The translations under genes were made by a program, and so were the position numbers. A stretch of 64,000 bases of DNA from Bog-105 sp965277855 (GTDB taxonomy: Bacteria > Acidobacteriota > Terriglobia > Bryobacterales > Bryobacteraceae). The DNA lies in NCBI GenBank assembly GCA_965277855.1, contig OZ255847.1, forward strand, positions 5,146,001 through 5,210,000. The letters run 5' to 3'. Under the pieces are notes generated by a model that was not told the DNA's origin, did no database searches, and was given only the letters and a program-made list of their open reading frames with translations. This document shows, in pieces, positions 1 to 8,272 of the stretch (its first letter is position 1; every line of letters begins with the position of its first letter).

Positions 1-44
1 AAGACGAAGGTTAAGCTGACCGCAACCGTCCAACGAACTGAACC

Positions 45-1169
45 ATGCGTTCTCTACTCAAAATGCAACGTCGCTGGCGCGAAGCCCGCATGTTTGCGCG
101 CGCCATGGTTTCTCCCCATCATCCGGTTCTCGCCCAGATCATTCCCATACGCCGCTGCAACCTCGCTTGTACTTACTGCAACGAGTACGACAAAGATTCC
201 CGACCTGTCCCCACCGCAGAAATGCTGTGCCGCATCGACAAACTCGGTGAGCTAGGCACCAGCATCATTACATTCAGCGGCGGCGAGCCCACTCTCCATC
301 CCGACCTCGATCTGCTGATCCGCCGCGTCCGTCAGCAAGGCGCAATTGCGACCTTAATTACAAACGGTTACTTTCTAGTGCCGGACCGTATCAAGCGCCT
401 GAACGACGCTGGCCTCGACTATTTACAAATCAGCATCGATAATGTGCAGCCCGACGACGTCTCCAAAAAGAGCTTGAAGGTGCTCGACCAGAAACTGCAG
501 TGGCTGGCTCAACACGCCGATTTCGACGTCACTATCAACTCCGTTCTCGGCAGCGACATCCGCCAACCGGAAGATGCCTATTCGATTGCCGCCCGTGCCC
601 GCGAACTCGGTTTCAACAGCACGGTTGGCATCCTCCACGACGGCGGCGGTCAACTAGCGCCGCTTCAAACCACCCAGCGAAGCGTCTACGACCGCATACT
701 TGGCCTCGGCACCGGGCTTTTTTCGTTTGCCCATCTGGACGCGTTCCAGCAAAACACTATCCGCGGACTGCCCAATCCCTGGCATTGCCCGGCGGGCGGG
801 CGCTTTCTGTATATTTGTGAAGACGGGCTCGTCCATTACTGTTCGCAGCAGCGCGGGGCACCCGCCATTCCGCTTGCCGAATACGGGACGGCAGACCTCA
901 TTCGCGAAGCCGCCAAACCGAAAGGCTGCGCTCCCTTTTGCACCATTTCCTGCGTTCATCAAACCGCCATGCTCGATGGCTTTCGCACGAAGCCTCGCGA
1001 GACGCTGGCCGGCATCATCGATCGCCGTAAACAGCGCGACCCCGACTGGCGCACCCCACCCTCAATCCGTGTGTTGCAGGCCATGTTTCTCGAGAATTCA
1101 CACGCCCGTGATTTCTTTGGAGCGATCGCCCTACGTCTGTTTCGCGCCAAACCTACCTCAAACCACTAG
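45..1169 (+). CDS. Radical SAM protein with C-terminal cysteine-rich (SPASM-like) region
   Basis: This 374-residue protein has the radical SAM iron-sulphur motif CxxxCxxC (Cys38, Cys42, Cys45, within RRCNLACTYC) and the SAM-binding GGE motif at 79-81 (TFSGGEPTLHP). The C-terminal third has further cysteines at 248, 258, 266, 295, 299 and 303, spaced as in SPASM/twitch domains that hold auxiliary clusters in peptide-maturing or cofactor-making enzymes. The substrate cannot be read from the sequence, and no precursor peptide is evident next door. An in-frame TGA at 39-41 lies just before the ATG, so the start is inside the window; no clear Shine-Dalgarno is seen. A small lipoprotein gene follows 21 bases downstream on the same strand. 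Confidence 0.9.
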   Translation: MRSLLKMQRRWREARMFARAMVSPHHPVLAQIIPIRRCNLACTYCNEYDKDSRPVPTAEMLCRIDKLGELGTSIITFSGGEPTLHPDLDLLIRRVRQQGAIATLITNGYFLVPDRIKRLNDAGLDYLQISIDNVQPDDVSKKSLKVLDQKLQWLAQHADFDVTINSVLGSDIRQPEDAYSIAARARELGFNSTVGILHDGGGQLAPLQTTQRSVYDRILGLGTGLFSFAHLDAFQQNTIRGLPNPWHCPAGGRFLYICEDGLVHYCSQQRGAPAIPLAEYGTADLIREAAKPKGCAPFCTISCVHQTAMLDGFRTKPRETLAGIIDRRKQRDPDWRTPPSIRVLQAMFLENSHARDFFGAIALRLFRAKPTSNH

Positions 1170-1190
1170 CCGCAAGTTACGATGTCTTGA

Positions 1191-1523
1191 GTGACCCGAA
1201 TATCCTGCTTAGGCTTCCTCCTCCTTCTCGCCTCGTGCGGCGCTCCCAAATCCACCATTCCTTCTCTCAACCCGCAACAGGCCAACGAACTCCTTCACTA
1301 CAACAACAAAGCGCAGGACTGGCTCAAATACGTCCGCAAGCAGAATGCCGCCTGCGACTATCGCATCGACCTGCCCGACCAAACCAATCACCCGCCACAG
1401 CTCGATCTGGATCACATCGTCATGTGCGGCGCCCGCCCCAGTCCCAAGGAGTTCGACGCCACCGTCACCTTCATCTACGACACCAATAAGAAAAGCTGGA
1501 TCATTTCGCGCTTTTCCAGTTAA
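1191..1523 (+). CDS. Small predicted lipoprotein, unknown function
   Basis: This 110-residue protein starts with GTG and has a short hydrophobic leader ending in a lipobox (FLLLLASCG, Cys16 as the predicted lipidated residue), so it should be exported and membrane-anchored. The mature part contains an aromatic, polar region (NKAQDWLKYVRKQNAACDY) and two later cysteines or cysteine-proximal motifs (NAACDY, IVMCGA). It ends in a segment that may be a beta strand (KKSWIISRF). I do not recognise the family. It follows the radical SAM gene closely and is probably cotranscribed with it. The lipobox in this frame favours this reading over an overlapping frame that starts at 1187. Confidence 0.65.
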   Translation: MTRISCLGFLLLLASCGAPKSTIPSLNPQQANELLHYNNKAQDWLKYVRKQNAACDYRIDLPDQTNHPPQLDLDHIVMCGARPSPKEFDATVTFIYDTNKKSWIISRFSS

Positions 1524-1533
1524 GCGGCCCGGC

Positions 1534-1561
1534 TTGGCAAGTAGAAGAACACCGCTATACT
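1534..1561 (+). promoter_or_regulatory. Candidate sigma70-type promoter before the FecR-like gene
   Basis: TTGGCA (1534-1539) is separated by 16 bases from TATACT (1556-1561), close to the housekeeping consensus. A purine-rich GAGAGGG follows at 1562-1568, nine bases before the GTG start at 1578. If the start point falls about seven bases after the -10 box, that SD-like stretch would be only partly transcribed, which lowers confidence. Confidence 0.35.
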
Positions 1562-1577
1562 GAGAGGGTTACAAAAC

Positions 1578-2210
1578 GTGAGTATTCGCCTCTTGACTCT
1601 CTTGCTGGCTGTTGTCGTGGCCTGTCCGGCTTTGCCGCCGACGATTGGCATAGCTTCGGCCTTCGGCAGTTTTGTAGTAAACAGTAACCGCGTCGATGGT
1701 AATGCCAATCTGTTCGAAGGCTCGGAATTGAAAACCGGTAAGGCTTCGAGCGAAGTGCTCCTCAGAAACGGGGCGGCCCTTACGCTCGGCATCGATTCGT
1801 CCGGCACCATCTATGCCGATCATTTACTGCTGCAGGAAGGCGCGACGAAGGTCGACAACATGAATGGGTACAGCGTTCATGCCGCGGATTACCGAATTGA
1901 CCAGGGCCAGCCCGCTTCGCAAGCCGTCGTGCGCATCGAAGAAGACATGGTGGAAGTGGCGGCGCTCTCGGGTTCGCTAAACGTTTTCGACCGCCAGGGC
2001 GCATTGCTGACTCACATCGGTGCAGGCACGGCTTCGGCCTTCCAAACGGGCGCTTCGCCGCGTCCCAATCGCGGCGGCGGGGGGCTCACACCGAACAACA
2101 ACAACCGCCTGAAATACCGCGCAGCGGGAACGCTGCTTTTAGCCGGTACACTCGCCGGACTCGGTCTGGCTGTGGCCACCTTCGTTCAGCCCGCCCCTAC
2201 CAGCCAATAA
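1578..2210 (+). CDS. Exported FecR-like domain protein with C-terminal membrane segment
   Basis: This 210-residue protein has a hydrophobic leader (residues 1-20), a glycine- and beta-rich middle reminiscent of FecR-type domains (GSFVVNSNRVDGNANLFEG, then SSEVLLRNGAALTLGIDSSG), an Asn/Gly-rich linker, and one C-terminal hydrophobic helix (AAGTLLLAGTLAGLGLAVATF, about 182-203). FecR-like domains often act as periplasmic or surface modules, but this protein has no partner sigma factor nearby. The GTG start is preceded by GAGAGGG. It sits in a same-strand run with the lipoprotein before it and a membrane protein after it. The family assignment rests on pattern resemblance only. Confidence 0.65.
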   Translation: MSIRLLTLLLAVVVACPALPPTIGIASAFGSFVVNSNRVDGNANLFEGSELKTGKASSEVLLRNGAALTLGIDSSGTIYADHLLLQEGATKVDNMNGYSVHAADYRIDQGQPASQAVVRIEEDMVEVAALSGSLNVFDRQGALLTHIGAGTASAFQTGASPRPNRGGGGLTPNNNNRLKYRAAGTLLLAGTLAGLGLAVATFVQPAPTSQ

Positions 2211-2250
2211 TCGCCGCCTGTTGCACGCTAAGAGAGGACTTACTGCCGCT

Positions 2251-2583
2251 ATGATCATCAAACGAATCGGCCCGCTGTCGTGCGCCAAAATCGTGGGCCT
2301 GCTTTACGCTTTCCTCGGGTTTCTGGCCGGGCTCTTGTTAGCCTTGTTTTCGCTCGTCGGCGGTTTGGCCGCGAGCCACGCTTCGCATGCTGCCGCAGGA
2401 CCGTTCGCCGCACTGTTCGGTGTTGCCGGCATCATCCTTTTTCCTTTGATCTACGGCGCGCTTGGTTTTGTCATTGCCTTGATCAGCGCGGCCATCTACA
2501 ACTTGCTCGCCGGGATCGTGGGCGGTATCCAACTCGAAGTTGTGCCGGAACGAGAAACACCGTTGACGCCATCCGTAGGATAG
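2251..2583 (+). CDS. Small integral membrane protein, DUF3566-like
   Basis: This protein of about 110 residues begins MIIKRIGPLSCAKI, followed by two or three long hydrophobic stretches (IVGLLYAFLGFLAGLLLALF; then GVAGIILFPLIYGALGFVIA) and an amphipathic end (IYNLLAGIVGGIQLEV). The 'IKRIGPLS...IYN...GGI' layout resembles DUF3566 membrane proteins of unknown function. The frame is open from a TTG at 2221, but the ATG at 2251 starts exactly at the conserved-looking N-terminus and has an AGAGAGG upstream, so I prefer it. It lies between the FecR-like protein and the cupin, all on the plus strand. Confidence 0.7.
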   Translation: MIIKRIGPLSCAKIVGLLYAFLGFLAGLLLALFSLVGGLAASHASHAAAGPFAALFGVAGIILFPLIYGALGFVIALISAAIYNLLAGIVGGIQLEVVPERETPLTPSVG

Positions 2584-2598
2584 GCTTCAGGCCTGTTT

Positions 2599-2991
2599 AT
2601 GTCACCCAATCCCTCCTTCCCCTATGAAACGCGCCTGAACATCCTGCACGAACCGCTTGAAGTCATCGACGTGAATGCTCTCGCTGACGCCAATCAATTC
2701 AAATGGTTTAATCAAACACTGTGCCAGGTAAACGGCTCCGTTATCCGACTGGGTGTTATTGAGGGCGAGTATCACTGGCACAAACACGACCACGACGACG
2801 AATTCTTTTACGTCGTGGAGGGCCAACTATTGATCGATCTGAAAGTATCCGATACCAAAGAGCAAACCATCGCTCTTTCATCTCGCCAGGGATTTGTCGT
2901 TCCAAAAGGAACAGTGCATCGCACTCGTGCCCCGCAGCGCACTATCATCCTGATGGTCGAAAACGCCGGCATTATCCCGACGGGGAACTGA
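2599..2991 (+). CDS. Single-domain cupin protein
   Basis: This 130-residue protein contains the two classical cupin motifs: motif 1 HWHKHDHDDEFFYVVEG (residues about 54-70; several His plus Glu as metal ligands) and motif 2 around PKGTVHRTRAP (about 101-111). Cupins of this size are typically metal-binding sensors, isomerases or sugar- or phenolic-processing proteins; nothing here fixes the substrate. No signal peptide is seen, so it is cytoplasmic. It ends convergently with the TetR gene 41 bases downstream. The ATG at 2599 is the first good start, and it lies 15 bases after the stop of the preceding membrane protein. Confidence 0.85.
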   Translation: MSPNPSFPYETRLNILHEPLEVIDVNALADANQFKWFNQTLCQVNGSVIRLGVIEGEYHWHKHDHDDEFFYVVEGQLLIDLKVSDTKEQTIALSSRQGFVVPKGTVHRTRAPQRTIILMVENAGIIPTGN

Positions 2992-3032
2992 TCTGTCGCT
3001 GATTAGGTCCATTAGCCGGCAAACCACTTTCA

Positions 3033-3695
3033 TCAACCCTTGCGGCTCTTCACCTTTCCCGTTTTCGAAAACAACTCCATCGCGCCCGCAATCGCAAAGT
3101 CGAATCCCCTTTCGACATCGGCTCGTTTCACGATTTCATGCCGGACCATTAACCGCGTGAAAATCGTCCCGAATACTGTGTCCATCAGCAATTGCGGGTC
3201 GGTCTCAGGTGGGAGATCGCCCCGGTCGATCGCTTCCTGCACCACTGTGATCACTTTGTTCAATTGCGGAAGATATAGCTTTTCTATGAACGCTTTCCGC
3301 AATACTTCGTCATCCTGAATCGCAGCCAGCAACCTCGCGCAAACCCGCCCTTGTTTGCCTTCCATTAACCTGCCGACCTCGAGCACGTGTCCCCGTAACC
3401 GTTCGAGCGGCGATCCCTCTTCTCGCATTGGCCTTCGCTGTTCAATGTTGTGCACGACTGCGTCGAGTAACAGAGCTTCCTTCGTCGACCACCAGCGATA
3501 GACTGTCGCTGTACTGACACCGGCATTACTCGCAATCTGCTGCGTCGAAATCGCGTGTACGGGGTGCTCGATCATTAAGCTGTACGCTGTTTCGAGTAGC
3601 GCGATCCTCGATGCTTCGCTGCGCGGCCTCCCCGACGGTGTACACACTTCCTTCAGGATGCACTTGCCTCTTCCAGTGGGCTCCTTCTTGTTCAT
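3033..3695 (-). CDS. TetR/AcrR-family transcriptional regulator
   Basis: This 220-residue regulator has an N-terminal helix-turn-helix (about residues 30-75; TQQIASNAGVSTATVYRWW, then STKEALLLDAV), typical of TetR repressors, followed by an all-helical ligand-binding/dimerisation region. The basic N-terminal extension before the domain (MNKKEPTGRGK) and the late VKSRKG tail are unremarkable. The gene is divergent from the exported protein at 3851. A perfect 12-bp inverted repeat lies in the intergenic region (3797-3826), as expected for a dimeric operator, so it probably represses that neighbour and perhaps itself. The ligand is unknown. Confidence 0.92.
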   Translation of the reverse strand: MNKKEPTGRGKCILKEVCTPSGRPRSEASRIALLETAYSLMIEHPVHAISTQQIASNAGVSTATVYRWWSTKEALLLDAVVHNIEQRRPMREEGSPLERLRGHVLEVGRLMEGKQGRVCARLLAAIQDDEVLRKAFIEKLYLPQLNKVITVVQEAIDRGDLPPETDPQLLMDTVFGTIFTRLMVRHEIVKRADVERGFDFAIAGAMELFSKTGKVKSRKG

Positions 3696-3796
3696 CTATC
3701 CCGCAATCTCCCGATTTGAATCACATCGCGCCAAATCCAGCATAATCTTCGACCGGCATATAAAAAAGTCACGGGAAGGCCACGATTATTGTGTCA

Positions 3797-3826
3797 ATTA
3801 TGAAACGAAACTAATCGTTTCATAAT
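3797..3826. promoter_or_regulatory. Perfect 12-bp inverted repeat, likely TetR operator
   Basis: The left arm ATTATGAAACGA (3797-3808) and right arm TCGTTTCATAAT (3815-3826) are exact reverse complements around a 6-base spacer AACTAA. It lies between the divergent TetR gene and the gene starting at 3851, directly before a GGAGAG ribosome-binding site (3836-3841). Dimer-sized palindromes beside divergent tetR genes are the usual operator arrangement. A transcription terminator is unlikely because no T-run follows. Confidence 0.75.
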
Positions 3827-3850
3827 CAGAGGGATGGAGAGAGTCACCGC

Positions 3851-4825
3851 TTGACTGAGCAACCTTCTTCCCAAAATTGGGAACCCCAGTACAATCCCGA
3901 GCCTGTCGCCATCGTTATGGCCCCGCCCAGACGCGGGTATGTCGCCGAAAGCCGGGGTATCCGACCAAATTTAGGTGAGTCTTTTCATTCCTTGTTCTCT
4001 CAAAAGAGTAACGCTGTGCGAACTTACTTCTTTTTCGGTGTATTGACTCTTGCTCTGCTACCGTCTGGCCGCAGCGCTGAACTGAAGCCCGAAACCGTCG
4101 CGGGCTGGAATAATTACGTAAGAGCGCAAGAGCTGCACACCAAGCAGCTGGCCACTCGCACGCAGGACCCGCTTGGCTTTGATTGTGATGCCGAATTGCG
4201 CGAACAACTTCGTGACGGTGGCGTTGTGGTGTACCCCGCCGCGCGAAAGGGCAGCGTTTCCGTTCCCTCCGGTCTCATTCATCATTGGGTGGGACTTGCT
4301 TTCATCCCTCATGCCTCTCTGGAGCAAGTGATAGCGAATGCGCGAGCCTATCCTCGCTATTCGGAGTTTTACAAGCCGTCTCTCGTGGAAGCGAAACTCA
4401 TCAGAACCGAAGGCGCGGTCGATACCTTTTCCATGCTCATGCGCCAGCAGGTTCTCTCGGTAAATAGTGGTTTGTATGGCGAGTATCAGTCTGAGTACCA
4501 TCAGATCGACTCCAGCCATTGGTACGCCTTTACTCACTCCGAGAAGCTCCAGGAAGTCCGAAACAGCGGTAAGCCGAATGAAGAACGTCTTCCGTCCGAT
4601 CAGGGTAGCGGCTTCATCTGGAGATTGCACAGCACCACGAAATATGAGCAGGCAGACGGTGGCGTTTACGTTGAGCTCGAAGCGCTTGCTCTGAGTCGCA
4701 CTGTGCCCGCTTCGCTTGCCTGGATCGTGAATCCTGTCGTCTCTAAGATCTCGAAGGGCGCGCTTACCGTGACCCTGAAGCAAACACGTGAGGCCAACGC
4801 CCCGCAGCAGATCGCCTCGTATTAA
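3851..4825 (+). CDS. Exported protein of unknown function under putative TetR control
   Basis: The longest reading is 324 residues from a TTG at 3851 with GGAGAG ten bases upstream. An internal GTG at 4016 would give a 269-residue protein starting with a textbook signal peptide (RTYFFFGVLTLALLPSGRSA), so either start is possible; 4016 is attractive on export grounds, 3851 on ribosome-binding grounds. The mature region is a soluble, roughly 240-residue domain with no motif I can name. It contains conserved-looking aromatic patches (PRYSEFYKPSL, SSHWYAFTHSEK) and reads like the acidobacterial START/SRPBCC-like exported hypotheticals, but this is only an impression. It is divergent from TetR across the palindrome at 3797-3826. 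Confidence 0.7.
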   Translation: MTEQPSSQNWEPQYNPEPVAIVMAPPRRGYVAESRGIRPNLGESFHSLFSQKSNAVRTYFFFGVLTLALLPSGRSAELKPETVAGWNNYVRAQELHTKQLATRTQDPLGFDCDAELREQLRDGGVVVYPAARKGSVSVPSGLIHHWVGLAFIPHASLEQVIANARAYPRYSEFYKPSLVEAKLIRTEGAVDTFSMLMRQQVLSVNSGLYGEYQSEYHQIDSSHWYAFTHSEKLQEVRNSGKPNEERLPSDQGSGFIWRLHSTTKYEQADGGVYVELEALALSRTVPASLAWIVNPVVSKISKGALTVTLKQTREANAPQQIASY

Positions 4826-4892
4826 GCGATTACTCGTTTTTTGAAGTTGCATCTTTGTAAACCATTGTGTAACTCGGCACGTCACTTACAAC

Positions 4893-5537
4893 GTGATCGC
4901 TGCTAGAAGGTTATTCACTTACTTATTCCTATTACCTGTTGCCTTAGTAATCAGGCCGGACGTTGCCCATGCCCAGGCAGGAGTCGACGTCTTTTTCGGA
5001 GTTGGCACTGCACAGGCGCCTTCGAGTAATCAGCTGATAGACACGTTCGGCGACGGTACGCTCTACTCCACGCCGCATCTGGGCGGCACGTTTGGCAAGG
5101 CGGGCGCCGATCTTATGTTCACGCCGCATTTCGGAGTCGGCGGAGAAACTGATTTCCGCTTTTCGCAAGCACCCTATGCGGGCCTGAACTACCGGCCCAC
5201 TTTTTATGACTTCAACGGCATCTGGGCTCCGACCTTCAGCCGCTTTCGCCGCATTGTCCCCGAACTGCAGGCCGGTCTCGGCGGCATGAACATCAAGTTC
5301 TACTACACAAACGCCTATTGCGATGCCTTCGCCGGCTGCTCTTCGAGCAACCAATACATTGAAAGCTCCAACCACTTCCAATTTCATCTGGCCGCCGGTA
5401 TTCGCTTTTACGTTACTTCGCACCTCTTCATTCGTCCGCAGGTAGACGCCCACTGGGTGAACAATTTTTACCAATTTGGCAGCAGCTGGGTCCCGGAATA
5501 CGGCGCTTCCATCGGCTGGAGCTTCGGTTCCCACTAA
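4893..5537 (+). CDS. Outer-membrane beta-barrel protein (opacity/OmpA-barrel-like)
   Basis: This 214-residue protein starts at GTG 4893 with a signal peptide (FLLPVALVIRPDVAHAQ) cleaved after AHA/Q. The mature part is a run of alternating hydrophobic and aromatic strands: GVDVFFGVGTA, VGGETDFRFSQ, LQAGLGGMNIKFYY, FHLAAGIRFYVTSHLFIRPQVDAHWV. It ends YGASIGWSFGSH, with an aromatic residue near the C-terminus as in eight-stranded barrels. A Cys pair (NAYCDAFAGCSSSN) sits in a predicted loop and could form a disulphide. No peptidoglycan-binding domain follows. It lies 67 bases after the preceding exported protein and may be cotranscribed. Confidence 0.8.
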   Translation: MIAARRLFTYLFLLPVALVIRPDVAHAQAGVDVFFGVGTAQAPSSNQLIDTFGDGTLYSTPHLGGTFGKAGADLMFTPHFGVGGETDFRFSQAPYAGLNYRPTFYDFNGIWAPTFSRFRRIVPELQAGLGGMNIKFYYTNAYCDAFAGCSSSNQYIESSNHFQFHLAAGIRFYVTSHLFIRPQVDAHWVNNFYQFGSSWVPEYGASIGWSFGSH

Positions 5538-5650
5538 AGTTCCAGCCCCTTTTTTGAAGGCGCTATTTTCGGCAGCTTTTCCCGGGCCGCCTTGCAATCA
5601 TCCGGAGTGGCCCCCTTAAAACCAATAATGTGAGTTAACATGACCTCACG

Positions 5651-8098
5651 ATGGAGCCGCGGAAACCGCGTACAAGATTCCACCAGGCGGTCACGCGGGC
5701 CTTTCTGGAGGGACCGGCATGGCTTGAATCTGCGCTCAAAAATCGTCGCTCACTGAAACAAACGCCGAATCTCATTGAAGCCCCACAATCCGCACCTAAA
5801 CTCCCGATGCACGAAGCGGGTAAAGAGGAGAACGAGCAGACTCTGCCCCAAGAGCGAGTTCCGCATTCTCAGTCAATAATCGGCTCGTACCGGCTGGTTC
5901 AGTTGCTCGGCGAGGGTGGCATGGGAGAGGTCTGGCGGGCGGAACAAACATATCCGCTCCAGCGTACCGTCGCTCTGAAGCTGATAAAGACCGGCATGGA
6001 CACGCGCGCATTGGTGGGCCGCTTCGAATCGGAGCGGCAAGCACTGGCGCTCATGGAACATCCCAATATTGCGAAGGTGTTCGATGCAGGCGTGAGCGCG
6101 ACGGGCCGTCCCTACATCGTCATGGAGTATGTGCCCGGTCTGCCGATCACGCTGTACTGCGATAAGCACCGCTTGACCATCAAAGAGCGAATTTTGCTCT
6201 TCGTGCAGATGTGCGAAGGCGTACAGCATGCTCATCAAAAGGGAATCATTCATCGCGACCTGAAGCCTTCCAACGTTCTCGTTTCGGAAGTTAACGACAA
6301 AGGCGTCCCAAAAGTGATCGACTTCGGTCTGGCGAAAGCCATGGGACAGCGCTTGACCGGGATGACGATGTTCACAGAAGTGGGTGACGTGCTCGGCACC
6401 CCCGCTTATATGAGCCCGGAGCAAGCCTCACGCAATGAATCGAGCATTGATACACGAACCGACGTCTACTCTCTCGGCGTGATGCTTTATGAACTGCTAG
6501 TTGGTTCCCTGCCTTTCGAATGGCCAGACCGGCAAAGCTCTGGAACGGCTTCCATGCTCCAGGCGCTTACCGAGCGAGAGCCGCCGCGACCTAGCACCAG
6601 ATTCAAATTATTGGGACCGTCGTCTGACCGGGCTGCGGTAAACCGCCGTGAAGACTCGCAGTCTCTTTATAGGCATGTGCGCGGCGAACTGGATTGGATC
6701 ACAATGAAATCCCTCGAAAAGGAACGCAGCCGAAGGTATGCCTCCTGTTCGGAACTCGCTGCTGATCTCCGGCGGTACCTGGAGGATCAACCCGTACTCG
6801 CGGGTCCCCCGAGCACCATTTATCGCCTCAGCAAATTTGCACGTCGTCACGCTTTCGGTGTCGGTGTGGCAGCCACGGGGATCATTTTGCTGCTCGCATT
6901 CGCCATCACAATGGCGATACAGGCTCACCGGATCTCCGCCGAGCGAGACCGGGCCAATCGAGAAGCGGAAACGTCAAGGCGCGTTTCGCAGTTTATGACC
7001 GATATGTTTAAGGTTTCTGCGCCCGAGCAGGCTCGCGGAAATAGCATTACCGCCCGCGAGATCCTCGATAAGGCTTCCCGAGACATCGAAACAGGACTTG
7101 CCGGGAATCCCGAGGTTCAGGCTCAAATGATGTACGTGATGGGCGGCGTCTACGAAAATCTGGGCCTGTATTCGGATGCCAAGGCTTTGCTTACCCATGC
7201 CGTCGCTATCCGCCGCCACGCTCTGGGGCTGGAAGATCCGGAAACGCTTCGTGCGGCAGTCCGGTTGTCATCGATTCTTCGCCGTAAGGGCGAGTATGCG
7301 GAAGCGGAGAAGTTACAACGCGACACTTTGCTGAAACTCCGTCGCGTTCTCGGTCCTGATCACCCCGACACGCTTGTTGGCATGAACAGCTTGTCAATCG
7401 TGCTTTATAACGAGGGGCGCACGAAGGAAGCGGAGCAGTTGGGAAAGCAGACATTGGATGCGGAGCTCCGTGTCCTGGGGCCGGAGAATCCCGGAACTCT
7501 CTGGACGATGATAACCTTGGCCAGCGCTTACTTCGACCAGGGTCGATTGCAGGATGCAGAGAAACTGTATCGCCAAGCACTCGGCACCCGGCGTCAGGTT
7601 CTCGGGCCGGAGCATCCTGACACGCTCGCCGCGATGGACGGCTACGCGACTACTCTAGCCGCGGAGAATCGGCTGAACGAGTCCGAGAAACTGCTTCGGA
7701 ACGTGCTCGCTTCGCGTCAAAAAGTTCTTGGACCAGAGCATCGGGACACATTGATGTCGATGAACAATCTGGCCAATTTGTTATTTCTGCAGAGCCGGTA
7801 TGCTGAAGCCGATAAGTTGGAGCGTCAAACCCTCGAGATTCAGGAAAGAGTGCTCGGGCCAAATCATCCCGACACGGCGATGTCAACTTACAATCTCGGT
7901 GGTATTGCGCTCAAAAGCAAGAAGCCGGGCGCAGCTCTGGCGCTTCTCCGAAGTGCGGTCGATCACGGACTGGCCCCAAACATCGCTCTTCACATGGCGA
8001 ACGATCCCGACCTCGCCGCGCTACACGGTGACCCGCGGTTTACAGTATTGATCGAGCACGCGAAAGAAGTTGCCGCGACTGCCCGGAAACCAAACTAA
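5651..8098 (+). CDS. Membrane Ser/Thr protein kinase with extracytoplasmic TPR (kinesin light chain-like) repeats
   Basis: This 815-residue receptor-type kinase has a kinase domain at about 80-350: glycine loop GEGGMG (87-92), ATP-anchoring Lys110 (VALK), catalytic HRDLKPSN (201-208, Asp203), DFG at 224-226, and a GTPAYMSPEQ activation segment. All catalytic residues are present, so it should be active. One transmembrane helix follows at about 402-423. After it come tetratricopeptide repeats of the 42-residue kinesin-light-chain type, marked by six LGxxxPxTL-like signatures (LGPDHPDTL, LGPEHPDTL and variants). This layout is common in acidobacterial PknB-like kinases, where the TPR part is thought to bind a partner. 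No good Shine-Dalgarno precedes the ATG. A possible 31-residue membrane peptide follows. Confidence 0.95.
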   Translation: MEPRKPRTRFHQAVTRAFLEGPAWLESALKNRRSLKQTPNLIEAPQSAPKLPMHEAGKEENEQTLPQERVPHSQSIIGSYRLVQLLGEGGMGEVWRAEQTYPLQRTVALKLIKTGMDTRALVGRFESERQALALMEHPNIAKVFDAGVSATGRPYIVMEYVPGLPITLYCDKHRLTIKERILLFVQMCEGVQHAHQKGIIHRDLKPSNVLVSEVNDKGVPKVIDFGLAKAMGQRLTGMTMFTEVGDVLGTPAYMSPEQASRNESSIDTRTDVYSLGVMLYELLVGSLPFEWPDRQSSGTASMLQALTEREPPRPSTRFKLLGPSSDRAAVNRREDSQSLYRHVRGELDWITMKSLEKERSRRYASCSELAADLRRYLEDQPVLAGPPSTIYRLSKFARRHAFGVGVAATGIILLLAFAITMAIQAHRISAERDRANREAETSRRVSQFMTDMFKVSAPEQARGNSITAREILDKASRDIETGLAGNPEVQAQMMYVMGGVYENLGLYSDAKALLTHAVAIRRHALGLEDPETLRAAVRLSSILRRKGEYAEAEKLQRDTLLKLRRVLGPDHPDTLVGMNSLSIVLYNEGRTKEAEQLGKQTLDAELRVLGPENPGTLWTMITLASAYFDQGRLQDAEKLYRQALGTRRQVLGPEHPDTLAAMDGYATTLAAENRLNESEKLLRNVLASRQKVLGPEHRDTLMSMNNLANLLFLQSRYAEADKLERQTLEIQERVLGPNHPDTAMSTYNLGGIALKSKKPGAALALLRSAVDHGLAPNIALHMANDPDLAALHGDPRFTVLIEHAKEVAATARKPN

Positions 8099-8141
8099 GC
8101 TGCGGAGGAACTCGCTGCGAAACCAGGGTGACCGCACAGCG

Positions 8142-8237
8142 ATGACGCAGTGGCTCCGCCACATAGCTATGTTTCAAAGCCTCGCGCTGTCTCTCATGGT
8201 GCTGGCGGTGGCGCTGTTCATCGTCTCCTCCGGCTAA
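8142..8237 (+). CDS. Possible 31-residue single-pass membrane peptide
   Basis: An ATG-started frame of 31 codons encodes a short polar N-terminus (MTQWLRHIAMFQ) and one continuous hydrophobic helix (SLALSLMVLAVALFIVSS), ending SG. It lies 43 bases downstream of the kinase stop, with a weak AGGGTG upstream. It would be a small membrane protein cotranscribed with the kinase. Short hydrophobic frames arise by chance in GC-rich DNA, so conservation is needed before trusting it. Confidence 0.3.
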   Translation: MTQWLRHIAMFQSLALSLMVLAVALFIVSSG

Positions 8238-8272
8238 TGCGGAAAGAATGGGGGCTAAGAAGTAACCACCCC

